DNA from: Ulva prolifera
Taxonomy: Eukaryota; Chlorophyta; Ulvophyceae; Ulvales; Ulvaceae
Assembly (NCBI GenBank): GCA_023078555.1
Contig: CM041202.1
Coordinates: forward strand, 1,918,022 to 1,982,021
Direction of reading: 5' to 3'
Length of the DNA stretch: 64,000 nt
The number at the start of each line of letters is the position of its first letter. Within the stretch, counting starts at the first letter, position 1. Made by a program: the position numbers and the translations under genes. This document shows positions 24,901 through 41,580 of this stretch, piece by piece. The notes beneath the pieces were generated by a model. The model had not been told where the DNA came from and did not search any database. It saw nothing but the letters and a program-made list of their open reading frames with translations.

Positions 24901-27900
24901 ATCATGTGCACTTCCGCGACAACGCTGCAGCTGCACGATATGCTGCAGCATGCTGCTAACAGAGGACTCCGTGGCTTCGCGAAACTTCGAGGTCGTGTGC
25001 AGCTATGCTGCCAGATAAACAAACGGGTCACCACAACTTGAGAATTCCAGACACAGCCACACTACATCAGCGCCACACGCACGCATCGCCTAGTCCAACA
25101 GGGCCGGTCAGCTGCGTACGTCCAGCTCCATATGATCATATGGTTGGTCATCATATGGAGCGTGACTCTGCTTCGACCCTAGTATTTACATTCATGTGTG
25201 CTCGAGACGAGGGTTCCCATGAGTCCTCGGGGTTTGTACGTACATGCACGTAGGTGTCTAGTGGGGACCGGTCATGAACTGAATGGCCGCAGACACTGCC
25301 ATCCGGATCCTTGCGCAGCCATGGGGTCCATCACATCATGATCTCGATGATCGAATGTGTTGGTCTGATCGCTGTGCACGTACGTGAAAGCCACTCTGGC
25401 GACTGGGCATCTATACCAGTTCTACCGGTTCTGTAACGCATGCCCACTGGGCACCTTCATGGTGCCTGAGCGTTCCGACCGTGCATGATGAAGACCAATC
25501 GCACGTCGCGACGATCGGCATTTGGCCGTCGCGAGGTCAAACTCGCTCTGTCCACAGCTTGACGCCTGCGCGATGCGAAGCATGTGATTCACGCGTGGCA
25601 GTCTTACCCCAGCATGGCATCATACCCCAAACAAGGCCTCGAGAGGTCGCTCCACGAGGTCCAACGAATCACCTGTGCAGAGCACGCCGGCGGAAAAGGC
25701 TGCTAATGGAAGCTAGACACAAGACAAGACATGCTGGACGTGCAATCACTTCATACACCCTGTTCGCTCCTACACTTAGAGCGCGCTATCTGTGTAAGTT
25801 CCTGTCTGCGCGCCATACGCAGCTGCGTACGGCGAATGGCATGCATGCTCGGCACCGTCCCAGCGCATTTCATACCTGCACATGCGTGTGGTCCTCGCGA
25901 TCGCACCTACACGAGTCCATCAGCCTGCATGCCTATCGGATAAGGCAGGATGTCTGGAATGTCTGCGCAGATCACCCTAGTGGCTATGAATCCGCTGCTG
26001 TGAAAAATCGCATGGATTTTAGGAGATCATCGTGCCAGCACGGCGCGTGGTCAACTGCCAGTGCTGCGTTCGTTCGCACCATTGATACTTGAGTGCGGAG
26101 AAGGCTTGCGCGATGCGGCAATGTGTGGGCACGACATTTGAATTGACTACTTCACATCGTGATTGTGGCTAGGAACACGTGACTGCGCCTGAGAGCAAGC
26201 TTACACGCGCGCTTTGTGGCATGTGTGCTTGCGTGTCGTGGGTTTCAGAGTCAGCACGCTGACGTGTAACCAGGTCACGTCACTGAGGCAAGCTTGGGTC
26301 GGCTAGAGATCTCCGTTCAATGCACCACAGCACCCGCAGCGGTGCGTACGCCCGAAATGCATGCAACAGCCACTCAAACCGTACAGTATCCAGTGTAGCA
26401 TTGACTGTTGTCGAGGGTGAGCAGCGCTTAGCTACCTATAGCGCTTTCCGTGCTTGGAAACCTACAGCTGTGTCTGCAGAATCCGCATGAGTTTATCCTG
26501 TGGGCGCCCGCGCGGATCTATGTGGGACCGTATACGACCATACATTGAATCCTATCCCTCACTGATGTGGCATCAATGCTCGAAAGCGACACGCGGGCGA
26601 CAAGCTCGAGGCCCGTCCTGAGGTGGATATGCAGTATGCATGCAACCGCATTGTCCGAATCCATACAAAATCTGCGGGACAGATGTGACCAACCATAAAA
26701 TCCACGATTGGCCATGCATGGCACTGCAAACGCAGCGCTGCGCTTGCATGGCTTTCACGGCCCAGGCATTCATGTACCCGGCTGCCGGCTGCGTGCCATG
26801 CAACACTCCCTGTGAAAAAACCAAACGTCTTCGCTCCCTCTTTCACATCCGGCGGTACGAATCTGTACTGCCAGACGCTCACATCTGTGAAGCGCAAAAC
26901 CGACTGCAGTGTCCCTGGTCTGACGTCTTGCAACAGAAGCTCTAGCTGCATCTCCTGCCGGCCACCCGTCGCCCTGACCGGTCAGTCCGCATCTGCCCGA
27001 GTGCAGATAAATCTAAAATGGAGGGTCTGACTTTATGTCCTGGTGCGATGATCCCTGTACGCGTGTGCACCGGGCGATCCCCCATCGACCGGGCAGCTGG
27101 TCTCGGCGCGCCGTAATGGCATGCAGCCACATGCACGTCGGCATGCGGAGCTGGCAGATCACCGGCCGGCACATACACATGCACGGGCGTGCACGTGTGG
27201 AATCGGCACGACTCTCTTCCACGCATAACACTGCTCCTGCATGCGCACGGCGGTGTACACGACGTTGTGTTCGTTTCGTTGACCACCGTGTCCGGCATCG
27301 TGCCCCAGGCGTGCGCATGCGCATCATCGGCGGCCACAACATGGATGGAGTGCGGTAACGCCGAGACTGCTGCGCAGCCGGCGCCATTTGCCGTGTCCAG
27401 TCCTGTTGTGACATGGCCGTGCGTCTTGGTCGGCTGAACCGGCTGCCCTGTGCCCTGCGGCGCTCCAGCGCCTACCGCGGATGCTTCGCATGGCAGTGTA
27501 GCAACTGGCTTCTCTGAGCTGTGCGTGAGCGTGAGCCTGCGTCTGAGTGTGGGCAGCTGAGCTGAGCGGGGTGGGCTGGAGGTAGCAGGTGCGGGGCAGA
27601 AAACGTTCGGAGTTATTCATGTAATGTTGTTCGATGAATCCTAGCTCCGGCGGCAAGTTTCTTGCATCGGAAGGTCAGGAACTGCGAACCGGCACAACGC
27701 CTGTTGAGACGTCGAAACGAGTAGCACCTGCTTCTTCTGTTTCAAACGACGAATGGTTAGATGTCTTGTGCGCCGGCTCGGTGCCACAGACCAGGCACTG
27801 GGAATGTGCCGTCTTGATCACGTCCGTCACATGCGATATTACGTTGCAACTTGTGAGCATGCGCGATTGCGCATTACTCTCGGGTGGCCAAGTCAGCCCT

Positions 27901-29227
27901 GCACTACAGAGCATTCCGACAGGTCATGCAACTGCAACGCTGCTATGTCTCTCAGATCGAAGTGGTGATGTTGCGGCCTGTTGCGCGACCATACACGATG
28001 CGGCCTTGGCATCGGTGGTGCTCGTAGATGCACCACATGTGCTGCGCATTCAGGAGCCTTGTCACATTCTCAGCCAAGCGCGGACCCGCGCCATGCATAC
28101 GTGCCGGACACGATGGCGAAATCCGGATCCGGGCATGCATTAGTTTCGAAGTCCGCATGACGAGGTCCAGCCGGAATGAGATCACTTAAACAAGTGTGCC
28201 AGCGCTGCCTTGGACAATTTCACTTTCTTCATATTTTATTCTCAGAGAGCACCGGCTTCACTTAATATCATTTGCGACATATCGCGTGTTCGTAGCAACA
28301 GTGCCAGCACTGTAGCGCCGACTGACTTCGAGCAGCCTTTGCTGGCCAGCACTGCAAACGGATCTGCATAGGACTGGCAGCTGAAGCATCAATTATACAG
28401 TATATGTTTGCTTCCGTGACGGAATCGGCGCCAGATCTCTTTTTGCTACCGCATTTCTCTGCGACGCGATTTGTCACACGTCAGCGTCGCTGGACAACTT
28501 CCAGGCCCAGGTTCCGTACGTCGGGCGGTGCGCAGTTATTCCATGTTGTGGCTTCTGAGCAAATGCTGCTGTCAGGATCCAGCCCGTGTGTGATTAGCAC
28601 TGTGCTGGCGCGATCCTGTTGCGGACAGGCACTGTTAAGTAATGACTCCGAGATTGCGATGTTGCCTCATGGCTGACTGCGGTGCCTTGGACTGCTCCTG
28701 GTCGAGACATTTCAAATATCTGACAATTTTTGTTTTGCCGATTCGCCGTCTCGTGGCATCGATGGCCAAGTTGTTGTGCGGCATAGGCGATGCTAGCACT
28801 GTCCGCCTCGGATGAAGCCGTTTGGTCGCAGGCATTATGTTCAAGCATTCTTCATGCCGATATCGTGAATACAAGTTCACTTAGTTATTGAGCTGGTGTC
28901 GTCGTGGGGTCACCACTCATCTCGGCCCGGTTGACTGAAATTTCGAACGCACAGCCACAGTAACTCATTCGATTGCAGTTCTGCACAAGTAAAAGCCGGT
29001 GTGGACAAGATTGCGGATGTTTATTAAGTCTAAAGACAGTATCCGTCAATCCTAGAACAATTTCTCTCCGTCATTGTCCATTCCTTAGTCATTGGTCATC
29101 CCCATTATCAATCAGCCTCACAGTCATTGCAGTGCATGGCCTAGATCACAGCTGCATACACCTTGAGACTGTGCAAATCTTGCATCTCATGCAGAAGCTG
29201 TGCTGATGCCTTGCTGCATGTGCAGAT
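21980..29227. other. Gene desert, right part
   Basis: No protein family was recognised. The longest open frames (22942-23709 +, 255 codons, in a GC-rich patch; 25481-26092 +, 203 codons; 27634-28143 +, 169 codons) are within what chance gives in this much sequence and show no domain motif. A near-perfect palindrome at about 25129-25163 (CTCCATATGATCATATGG and its mirror) is the only other structure noted. Confidence 0.5.
24826..24871 (-). mobile_element. Family A repeat, short tail copy
   Basis: Reverse complement of the terminal 46 bases of family A, including ACAAAAGAGTGAACGGGAGA and the upstream GAAACCGAATCTC. Confidence 0.75.
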
Positions 29228-32064
29228 ATGCCCCTGAAGCTGGTCACCTCCATGCTTGCCATTCTCACCATCACGCTGGGGCAGCTGTCCCTGGCAACAG
29301 CTGCACCATGGAGTGGACCCCACATTATCGGGCCCTCTCGCAGCCTCCTAGCCCCAACAGGCAAGCCAACAGGCATCAGGCTGTCCCAGGTCTCTCTAGC
29401 AGCCACTCCACTATCTGAGCTGCTAAAAGACAAAGGCCTGGACGCCTCCATGAGCACAGACCCAGGCTTCTCCAAGGCCAACCCAGCACAGCTTGTAGCG
29501 CCCAAGCGGCCGCTCAAAATCGCCTTCTACGACAAGCTGGACTCCACCCGCGAACCATCTGAGCACAAATACATCATGGAGCAGCTCATGCCAGCTGCAG
29601 AGATGATTCTCGCAAGGTCCATGCGGGTGTGCAACTCCCTCGCCGCTCTGCCTGTCTGTGTGCAGCCTCTTCCACTGGGACTTCAGTGGACTTTTGCACG
29701 TCGTTAGTCTCACAGAGATGTGCCCAGGCCTGGGCCTATGACTTGGTCATGTGCACAGCTAGACCCCTGCTCGATGATGCAGCCAGTGTACACGTGTACC
29801 AGTGCTGCCTTGTGGCATGCATGCGCTCCTCATTGGCCAGGCAAGAACTGGCAGCTGTGAGCTGTTTAATTGAATCGAAGGAATAGAGGTGATGCTAGTG
29901 GACCGATCAACCTGTCCTGTGAAGTTGTGCACAGGTGGCGCAACTGTGTGAGCTGCTGTATACATAGCTGTACATAGCAGCTTTCACAGTTGCCACCTGG
30001 CCACATGGGCCACACCCCTCCTGCTGACCCCTAGCCTTCTGTACTTGCAGCTCCCTCTTGCTCTCTGCAGTGCAGGCGTCTATCGCAGGACATCAGGTTC
30101 TGTGTGTGCATCGTGCCAGGTCTACTCCACGCCGCGGATGTCCTCTGTGGCTGACACAGTCCACTGTGATGCAGATACGCACGCCCAGCGGCATCCTGCC
30201 ATTTGTGGGCTTCAAGAACCCTGATGGCAGCCCGATTGCGCCAGCGCCAGCGGATGCATCCGGCAAGGCCCCCGAAGGTGCCCCCCCCCCCCCCCCCCCC
30301 CCCCTCTGCAAACCTTGCTTGCAGCCCCCAGGATTCGGCAGGTCATCCCCCAGAATTCAAATGCACAACTCCATGCCAGCGTGCAGGAATTGATGCTGAT
30401 ATCTTCATCGAGGTGACGTCCATGCCTGCAAAGTCGGAGGAGTGCGAGGGTGTGATTGCCGGGTCCATCCCGGCTATCTTCGAGGACGTGACATACCGCC
30501 CCATCTTCGGTATCATGCGCCTATGCCACGTGAACCCAGACACATGGGAGGCTGATGTGGCTACGATCGTCCATGAGCTCATGCATGCGCTGGTGCGACC
30601 CCTCTCGAATCATGATCCGTTGCATCTGCCCCAGCTAATCAGATCCCGTGTGCGTGTGAACGGCCGTGACACCGTATTTCGACATGATGGCTGGTCTGTC
30701 AGCGCGCTTGACGTCTATCTGCCCGAACGCCATATGTGGCCAGATGCTGACGACCAGAGTGCCTGCCGTAGCCGAGCACAGCCTGACGTGACACTTTCCG
30801 CTTGTCACTCAAGTGACCATCGACTTGAGACGCAGTCCAGGGCTGCTTAGGGCAGGGGTGTGCAACCGAGCGCCCCTGACTGCGGCGCCCGCAAACATTG
30901 ACGCGCTGCGCTGCTGGGTACAGGGCTTCGGGAGCTTTGCATTCCCGATTTACCCAGGGTACATGCACGGCCAGGACGATTTCACGATTCAAGACCCAGA
31001 CGGAGGCCTCGTGATTACCTCACCGAACGTCAAGCACGTTGTGCAGCAGCACTTCGGGTGCAGCAGCCTGCGCGGAGCAGAATTCGAGGACGACGGCGCG
31101 AGCGGAACTGTGAACTCGCATTGGGAAGAGAGGATCTTCCAGGTACACCGTCGATTGCTTGCATGGGCACGATGTGGCCATGTTCATGTGCGAACAACAG
31201 CATGCGCTGGCCACAAACAGCGTTGACACGACCACAATCACATCGTATCTTTTGGCCTGATCTCCGGTTGGCGGCCGCAACTGTCGTATCGGGAACTGGG
31301 AACTGTGTCGCACAACAAGCACGTGAACACAGAATACGGAACGGCACCGCAAGGGCACTGCCAGTCACGTAATCTGCAGTAGGGTCCCTCGCAGAGGGTG
31401 CTGCCAGCGTTTCCTCGAGTGCTTCGTGGCCATGGGCTTTGTGGCTCTGCCTGGCTCTGTGTGCATCCCCTCAAAATGCATGGCTGTTCAGGCTACTTCA
31501 GACTGTGGTGGACTGAACAGTCCAGAAGCAGCACATCTCTCTCATTGTCGCCGATCGTGTTTGTCTCCTGCCAAAGGCTAGCGCTTGTGCGGTGTTGTTT
31601 CCTTGCAACAGCAGCAGAGGGATGAGCTGGTTTGTCTGCATCTGCAGTGGTCTGCAGTCACAGTGTAATTGTGGCAAGCATGCTGCAAGCACAAGCCACA
31701 AGCACAGGCAAAGCTGCTGGCCACAACGCAGGCGTTCACAGGCCTCCGTCTTCACACCTTGCCCACCACCACCATGTTCCAGCTCCTTTGTCCTGTGCAT
31801 GGGGCCACCTGTCACCCCCTTGCAACGCCGTCAGACCCTTTGTGGCCACAGGCTGCTCACTTGTGTGGCGATGCTGCGCTGCAGTCCGTCCACAGCACAC
31901 ACATCCACGCTTGCACCACCTTCACAGCACCTTGCCCCGTTCCTCACAGCTGTGGCCGTGGTGCAGGGAGAGCTGCTGGACTCTGGTGACTCTGGAAACG
32001 TGAACCACCACAACCGCCACGTGCTCTCCGACGTCACGCTCGCCCTCCTCCAGGACACCAACTG

Positions 32065-32103
<39 letters not shown>

Positions 32104-34002
32104 TACATTGATTGGGACTTGCAGATGCGATACCTGACCCCTGAGCCTCGCCGCCACGCCCCTCATTGAGCAGGAGCCCCTGTGCACAGCAGTGTTGGGT
32201 CATCGGGCGCGATCACATAGAACAATTCCGAATATTCAGATCTAATTTCGGGGTGGAAATCCTGGAAAAACTGCAAAGCGACCCAACACTGGTGCACAGA
32301 TCAGGGCATACAGTCCAACTGCCGGTCCTTCAGCGAAAATCAAGGTGAATGGCTTTGACACGTCTGTATCGCCGGTGCAGGTATGATGTAAAATACGGCA
32401 GCGCCGGCTGGAACTCGTACGGCTACCAGGGCGGCTGCGAGTTTGCGAGCGGCTCGAAGAGCCAGGCGATGAAGGACCCGAAGGCCCGCCGCTACCTCTG
32501 CAGCGAGAGCCAGGACTGGGACTTCATGTGCACGCACGACTTCACCGGCGACGGCGTCTGCATCTCCGACCCTCTCCTCGAGGGCTTCAAGCAGGTCCTG
32601 CAGGTGCGGCCCGCTGCCGCTGCTCGGCCACTGCTGCTCTGCCACCCCTGCCACCGCTGCTCAGCTGTCGCTGCTCCGCCACTGCGGTGGTCGATGAAAT
32701 ACTCTACACCTGCCGTTCTTACAGCCAAGCGCCGTGCCATGCCTGTTTGCGCTGTGAGTATTGGAGTCGATGATGTACATGTGTGTGTCTGCGCTGTGCG
32801 ATGAGGCGGGGTGTAGGTCAGTGTCGGCAGTGTGTTGAGGTTCGGCTGTGTGCAGTTTGATGCGGGCGCGGTGGACTGCATGGGCGGCGAACATGCGCCC
32901 GGCACACGCTGCCTCCAGGGCGTCAACGAGTTCTTCCCGGAGTGTGTCAAGATGACGTGCTCGGACACTGGCAAGGTTCTCGTCGGCGGCAAACCCTGTG
33001 ATGCGAGTGCGCCTCGGCCCCCCTTACACCCTTCTCCTGCGTCGACACCCTGTTGATTCAGTTTCACCCCATGTGCATGGTCCGCATGCATGTCACCTGA
33101 CGCTGCCTGCATGACTATCGTGCTGTGTACTGTACAACACTGCTGCGGCCCTTGTGAACGGTGGACCGGTATTGCGACTGGGGGTTCCACAAGCACTGAC
33201 CGGCTGCGCTGCGTGTAGAGAAGATGCACTGCCCGCCGGACGACCTCATGTGCGGTGACCCCGGCCTGCTGACCTGCGTCGACACGCACAACGACTGCAG
33301 CGGCAAGGGCGACTGCTACATGGGGAGCTGCTACTGCCACACCGGCTGGGGCGGGGACGACTGCTCCGTGCCCATCTGCTACGACAGCTGCCCCGACGTG
33401 CGCCCCTATCCCCACCTCCATCTCTGTATCTGGCTGCAATGTCTGGTAGTATGCGGTGGTGCTCCGCCATGCAATGGCCTGAGTCCATGTATTTTGTTCC
33501 TCCTTGCTCCTCCTGTGGCTGACTTGCATGACGCATTGTGCAGGGGAGCGCGTGCCCGGCTTCAGGGTTCTGCGGTGTTGATGAGTGCGGTACGTGGTCG
33601 AGCGGCAGCGACGACCGCGGCGTCGCGTGCAACACCCCCGCCGGAGCATCTGCCGGTGACCTCGATGCCGACGCGACCACCGACGCCGGCGACGGCGAGC
33701 CGGGGACTGTCGTCACGAGCGTGGCTGGCGCCGGGAAGGGCGTGATCACCACCGGCAAGCGGCGCATGCCGCCGAAGGGCATGATGCGCTCGACGACCGG
33801 CCAGCACCGCTTCACCCCGCACGACGTGCCTGCAGACATCCCGGACGTGATGATGATGGACGGCACCCGGGTGTTGCAGGGCGAGGAGGTTTTGCAGGAG
33901 GAGGAGGAGGAGGAGCGCCGCGAGGCGGGTGCGTCGGATTACGCCGAAGATTACGCCGGTGATTACGCCGGCGACTACGATCAGGACGGTGGCACCGGAT
34001 GA
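29228..34002 (+). CDS. Leishmanolysin-like (peptidase M8) secreted metalloprotease with EGF-like module
   Basis: Nine exons (29228-29626, 30175-30277, 30342-30592, 30924-31142, 31967-32064, 32381-32603, 32856-33006, 33219-33397, 33544-34002) give 693 residues in frame. M8 enzymes are zinc endopeptidases that act at the cell surface or outside the cell. A signal peptide is clear (hydrophobic core then LATAAPW, cleavage near residue 26). The zinc motif HELMH (245-249) ends exon 3 and its GF completes at the start of exon 4. The third ligand is His317 in SHWEERIF. The Met-turn position reads GELLDS, so Met is Leu328. Exon 6 encodes the Cys-rich C-terminal M8 segment (WNSYGYQGGCEF). Exon 8 is an EGF-like module (CSGKGDCYMGSCYCHTGWGG). 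Exon 9 adds a Gly/Asp-rich region ending in DYA(E/G) repeats. Exons 6-9 are far more GC-rich than exons 1-5. Confidence 0.9.
30281..30304 (+). repeat. 24-nt poly-C tract at the start of M8 intron 2
   Basis: The intron begins GTG followed directly by 24 C. Confidence 0.9.
32068..32099 (+). repeat. 32-nt poly-C tract at the start of M8 intron 5
   Basis: The donor GTG at 32065-32067 is followed directly by 32 C. Confidence 0.9.
32190..32291. mobile_element. hAT-like MITE, 102 bp, with perfect 8-bp target duplication
   Basis: Terminal inverted repeats CAGTGTTGGGTC and GACCCAACACTG (with one end slightly longer) flank a 78-bp core. The 8-bp sequence GTGCACAG is duplicated exactly at 32182-32189 and 32292-32299. 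An 8-bp duplication and CAGTG ends are typical of the hAT superfamily. It sits in intron 5 of the M8 gene. Related copies are at 41866, 48590, 58003, 63127 and 63702. Confidence 0.93.
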
Positions 34003-34012
34003 CGCGCCGCAG

Positions 34013-34186
34013 GGCAGCGGCGGCGATGAGGTGGGGGACTCTGCCGGTGAGGAGGATGGTGATGGTGAGGAGGAAGATGTGGTGGACGATGGTGAGTTTT
34101 CGTCTGATGTGACGGACGATGAGGTCCCTGCCCCCTCGGCGGTGGTGCCGGAGGAGCCCTGTGGCTCATACGGCGACGAGTGCTAG
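34013..34186 (+). CDS. Possible alternative or frameshifted C-terminal exon of the M8 gene
   Basis: A 57-codon frame directly after the M8 stop is strongly acidic (GDEVGDSAGEEDGDGEEEDVV, then PEEPCGSYGDEC and stop) and lies in a different frame from exon 9. It is preceded by a usable acceptor (GCCGCAG at 34006-34012). It resembles the Asp/Glu-rich tail that precedes it in composition. It could be reached by splicing out the end of exon 9 from a phase-0 donor, or it may mark a one-base indel. It could also be chance in a low-complexity patch. Confidence 0.35.
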   Translation, partial: GSGGDEVGDSAGEEDGDGEEEDVVDDGEFSSDVTDDEVPAPSAVVPEEPCGSYGDEC

Positions 34187-37140
34187 TAGGGGTGCGCACA
34201 GAGCAGTGCGGCTACTGGGGCACGCACCCCCCCAGATGCACCGCACCGGGCGCAGGGCGGCTTGCGAGGGCGGTGCTGGGAAGGAGGGGGGGGGGGGGGG
34301 AGGATAGCAGCAGCATTTGGAATCGAGTCCTGGGTTTGTGCTCAGCAGATGGTTTCTGCAGGTCCACGCTGCCCGCTGACCAATAACTCCGGTCCGGTGG
34401 AGCTGTAGGCGACACCGGTGTGTTTAGGGTGGCTCCGGTGTGTGCATGCATGTGTTGAGGGGGCATTTGAGCCGCCCGCGCAGCGCGGCAGGCCGGCCGC
34501 GGGAGTCCGTCTGGGGGCCTGCCTTGCGGAAGGGCGGCTCCACGGGACGTACGAGAGCCGGCCTGTGCCGCTGCCTGCTGCCCCGTGGGGCGGTGCAGCG
34601 ATGCGGGCGGCCAAGTGCGGAGTAGTGTGTTGGCTCAATAGCGTTTGGCTCTTTGCAGCGCAGCGCCGCTCTGCCGGACCTGGCAGAATGGCCTACGACA
34701 AATATACAGGCCTCCCCCCCATAATGCTTCGGCGTGTGTCACTCGCACATCCGCCAGCGGGGGCCATCGCGTCCGGCAGATCTGCAGCGGCGCTTAGTGT
34801 ATTTTTCGAGTCAGGGGTAGGTGGGCCATCCCGGCCGGGGGGTCGCTTTAGAGTCGGCACGCCGTGTCGGGCGGCCGTGTCGGGGTTTCGTGTGGTGGCT
34901 GACACCAACACGCACGCTGGTGGTGAAAGTATGTTTTCGGGGGCTTTGGTGACAGGTTACCAGCTGCCGGTGTCGGCGAGGCGCCGCAGTTTTTCAGGCG
35001 TAGCGATGCCGGTCAGGCGCGCAAGGCTCCAGTGTGAAGGAGCGATTTCGAGCGCGCCGCGTGCGTATTTGGCGGGGCGGCTGTGGTCTGGGCGACGTAA
35101 GTCCGGCGAAGGGGCGTCCACCGCTTCATTGGGTGAGTGCCACCCAGGATGCCCCCTTCGCTCTCCAGTGTTTTCTATCGATTTGGGGCAGGAGCATGCA
35201 TGTATGTGCACACACCCGAGGGCTGCGTAGTGTCCTGGGGGCAATGGCATAATGGCAGGCCAGACGCTGGCGTGTGTTTCTGGCGTGTTTCTAGCATGTA
35301 CACAGTGCGGTGTAATTTACGAAGATTTGCAAATTTTGACCTGCCGGCACCTTGGCTGCTATGATTCACCCCATTTGGTACTGCCGGACTGCCGGGTGGC
35401 CTGCCAGAATCCGACCACATACCATTCCATGAACTTTCTATATGACCCCGCATGTGAGCACCACAATCCTGTCTGACAATGCTGGATGCACCATAATCAA
35501 GTCATCTGGGGAGCTTGTGAAAGGGCATACATACATACTTGGTGGCCCAGAAAACTAGTGCAGCAAGGCTAGACACAATGCCAATTTTGGAAGGACGACA
35601 TGAAAACTTATGGTAGATGACAGATGCCAACTTCTGTTGATGTCAGGACCTGGCAGGACCCAGTTGCTGGTGCCAGTGCATTGGGAGGTGAGGACCTGAG
35701 TTCATGCAGTGTCATTGGAGCTCATCTGCCAGGTGTGCACACCTGCCCACTTGCCTTTGTGTTTGTGACATACATATTACGGCTTTCGACAGTCCCGGGT
35801 GCGCCTGCCAGGTGGCCTGGCTGTGACTGGCTCAGGCCTCTGCTTGTGATAGCCTTATGCCAGCCACTGGACTGGCATGGCATTCGGTTGTGTCCCCGAG
35901 TTGATGCACGTTCCTTCCGCCTGATCGGCTAGTCAAGCAATTGCCTGACTATTCACAAAGCACGGCCTCGGAATGACTCAGAATCGTGTTCGGCGTACGG
36001 TCGGTGCATGCACTGCCAGGCGTGCAGCTGCGCTCTAGTGTGAATGGTGGCCAACCTTCGCTCCAAGTCCAGCCGCCAGCAATGTTTGTCACACTCCATG
36101 TGTATGATATTCAGGTACGCGAGACGAGGGCCGCTCGACGGCGGAACGCCAAGACTGGACCAGCACAGACATGCAGCATCTGGAGCCAAACAGCAGCCAA
36201 AGCCGCGATGAGAGCTGAGCCTTCCACGACGCGAGCACTGCTACAATAAAGACGAAAATTTCCGTGCACGTCAAACGCTGATTCATTCCCTGACGGTCAG
36301 CGGCTTATGGCACAAGCATTTTAGTCAACGGTCCTTGGTCGTGCATGCACGTCACGTCCAGCAGATAGTGTTCGGCGGTGCTCGGCGACTGGCCTAGGAC
36401 GTAGTCATGTATGTTTTCGATGCGAGCCCTCTTACGAAGGGTTCACAATGGGCTCACGCGCTGCTGGCGCATTATGCAAGTGGACGAAGGGTCCACGCGA
36501 GTCAACATGTGGGCGCGAGGGCAAACTCCCGAGGCCACTTACTTTCGCCTGTTGCGACGACTGTCCGCGAGGAAGCACAGTAGTCAGCATCTGCAGGTCG
36601 AACTCGTGCGGATCGTCACTCTCGTCTCATGAGTGTTCAGCTCATGAGAGCCTACCATATGGTGCACCGACGAACCTATATCTAGGCCTGTTGCAGCTGC
36701 AGGTGTTACAAGGACAAAGGCAGCAAGGCGGGCAGCACCGCGAAAGAAGCAAACAGACGACAGCTGCAGGTGTGGTTCTGCCCTTGCTCCAGAGCTGACC
36801 TACAACTCGACGCACCCGATGAGCAAGCGACGCACGGTTCAACCACTTTTCTTACAACGCTCGTCGCGCAGTCGCGCAGTCGCGCAGTTGTACATGGCTG
36901 ATGTAGCGTCATGAAGGAGGACCCCAGTACAGCTGGGGCCATGCATGCGACTGCGTCCTGTGCACAATGCACGCAGTCTCAGGTGGCCTCTTCCAGCATG
37001 CGCTTTGCGGAGTTATCCTGTTCCGATGTAGTGTTACGACATTGCTCAGGCACTGTCATCGCGTGTGCGCCAGCACCGCACGCATTTGTACACCAGGCTG
37101 GTGACGCACCCCAACGCCACTTTACCATACCTGTTCTGCG

Positions 37141-37256
37141 GCAGGGCTGCGGGACGCGCTCGTGCCCGGCCTGGTGCCATGAATGAGTGAGTGAGTTTGC
37201 GAATGGATTTCGAGAACCGCCTTCACGCCCGGCCTCTGGCCTTTGCTACATGTACT
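37141..37256 (+). repeat. Family C dispersed repeat
   Basis: It aligns over about 115 bp with 63541-63660, sharing GGTGCCATGAATG, GCGAATGGATT and CCCGGCCTCTGGCCTTTG. Opposite-strand copies are at 49957-50180. Confidence 0.8.
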
Positions 37257-37814
37257 GCGCACAAGAACGTTAACGGTCCCGGGCTCTGCACCACCCCGTT
37301 GCTGACAGCAGAGACTAACCACAACAGAGTGCAGATTGCTTGTATTATGAGAGCTGATTCTGGGCTGCCACGGCTGGCGGGGAAAGCGTTGATGTATGCC
37401 TGCATGGCCCTGGATATGTCAGATATCTAGAGATATACCTTGGGGAGATATCGCTTGGAAACACTGTGCACATGGCTGTTCAAGCACCAGAGTCATCGCA
37501 CACAGGCTCACGATTGATACAAAGCTCTTCTGCTTCCGCTCAGGCTGTCCTTGGATGGCACACGCCTAGCAACGCCCACGCCCGACGGATCAGGTGTCCA
37601 TAGCCGTCGGTATCATCTCAGCATCGTGGACCCTGCGCCACAGTGCGGTGCATACAGGCGTGACTGTGATGTCTCTGCGCGACTGGGAGATCCATCTCGC
37701 AAAGGAAGGCTAGGAGGTGTGTAATTGGAGGACAATATTGACTGTCCGGCCAAGGCCAGTCGTCGCTCAAGGAGCAGAGGGTAGCGACAGGCACAGCTGT
37801 ATAGAACGTGCACG

Positions 37815-41580
<3,766 letters not shown>

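Larger units (their letters stand above)
34003..37814. other. Intergenic region after the M8 gene
   Basis: 34013-34186 may still be coding (separate entry). A G-run of about 15 lies near 34286-34300. GC-rich sequence continues to about 35250 and then falls. No further exon was supported. A piece of family D is at 36704-36750 and family C at 37141-37256. Confidence 0.5.

Noticed and set aside
26559..26951. 130-codon open frame (-), first third resembles ordinary protein sequence
   Set aside because: No family recognised and no phase-consistent continuation; left unannotated.
27634..28143. 169-codon open frame (+)
   Set aside because: No recognisable family. Frames of about 150 codons are expected a few times by chance in 64 kb read six ways.
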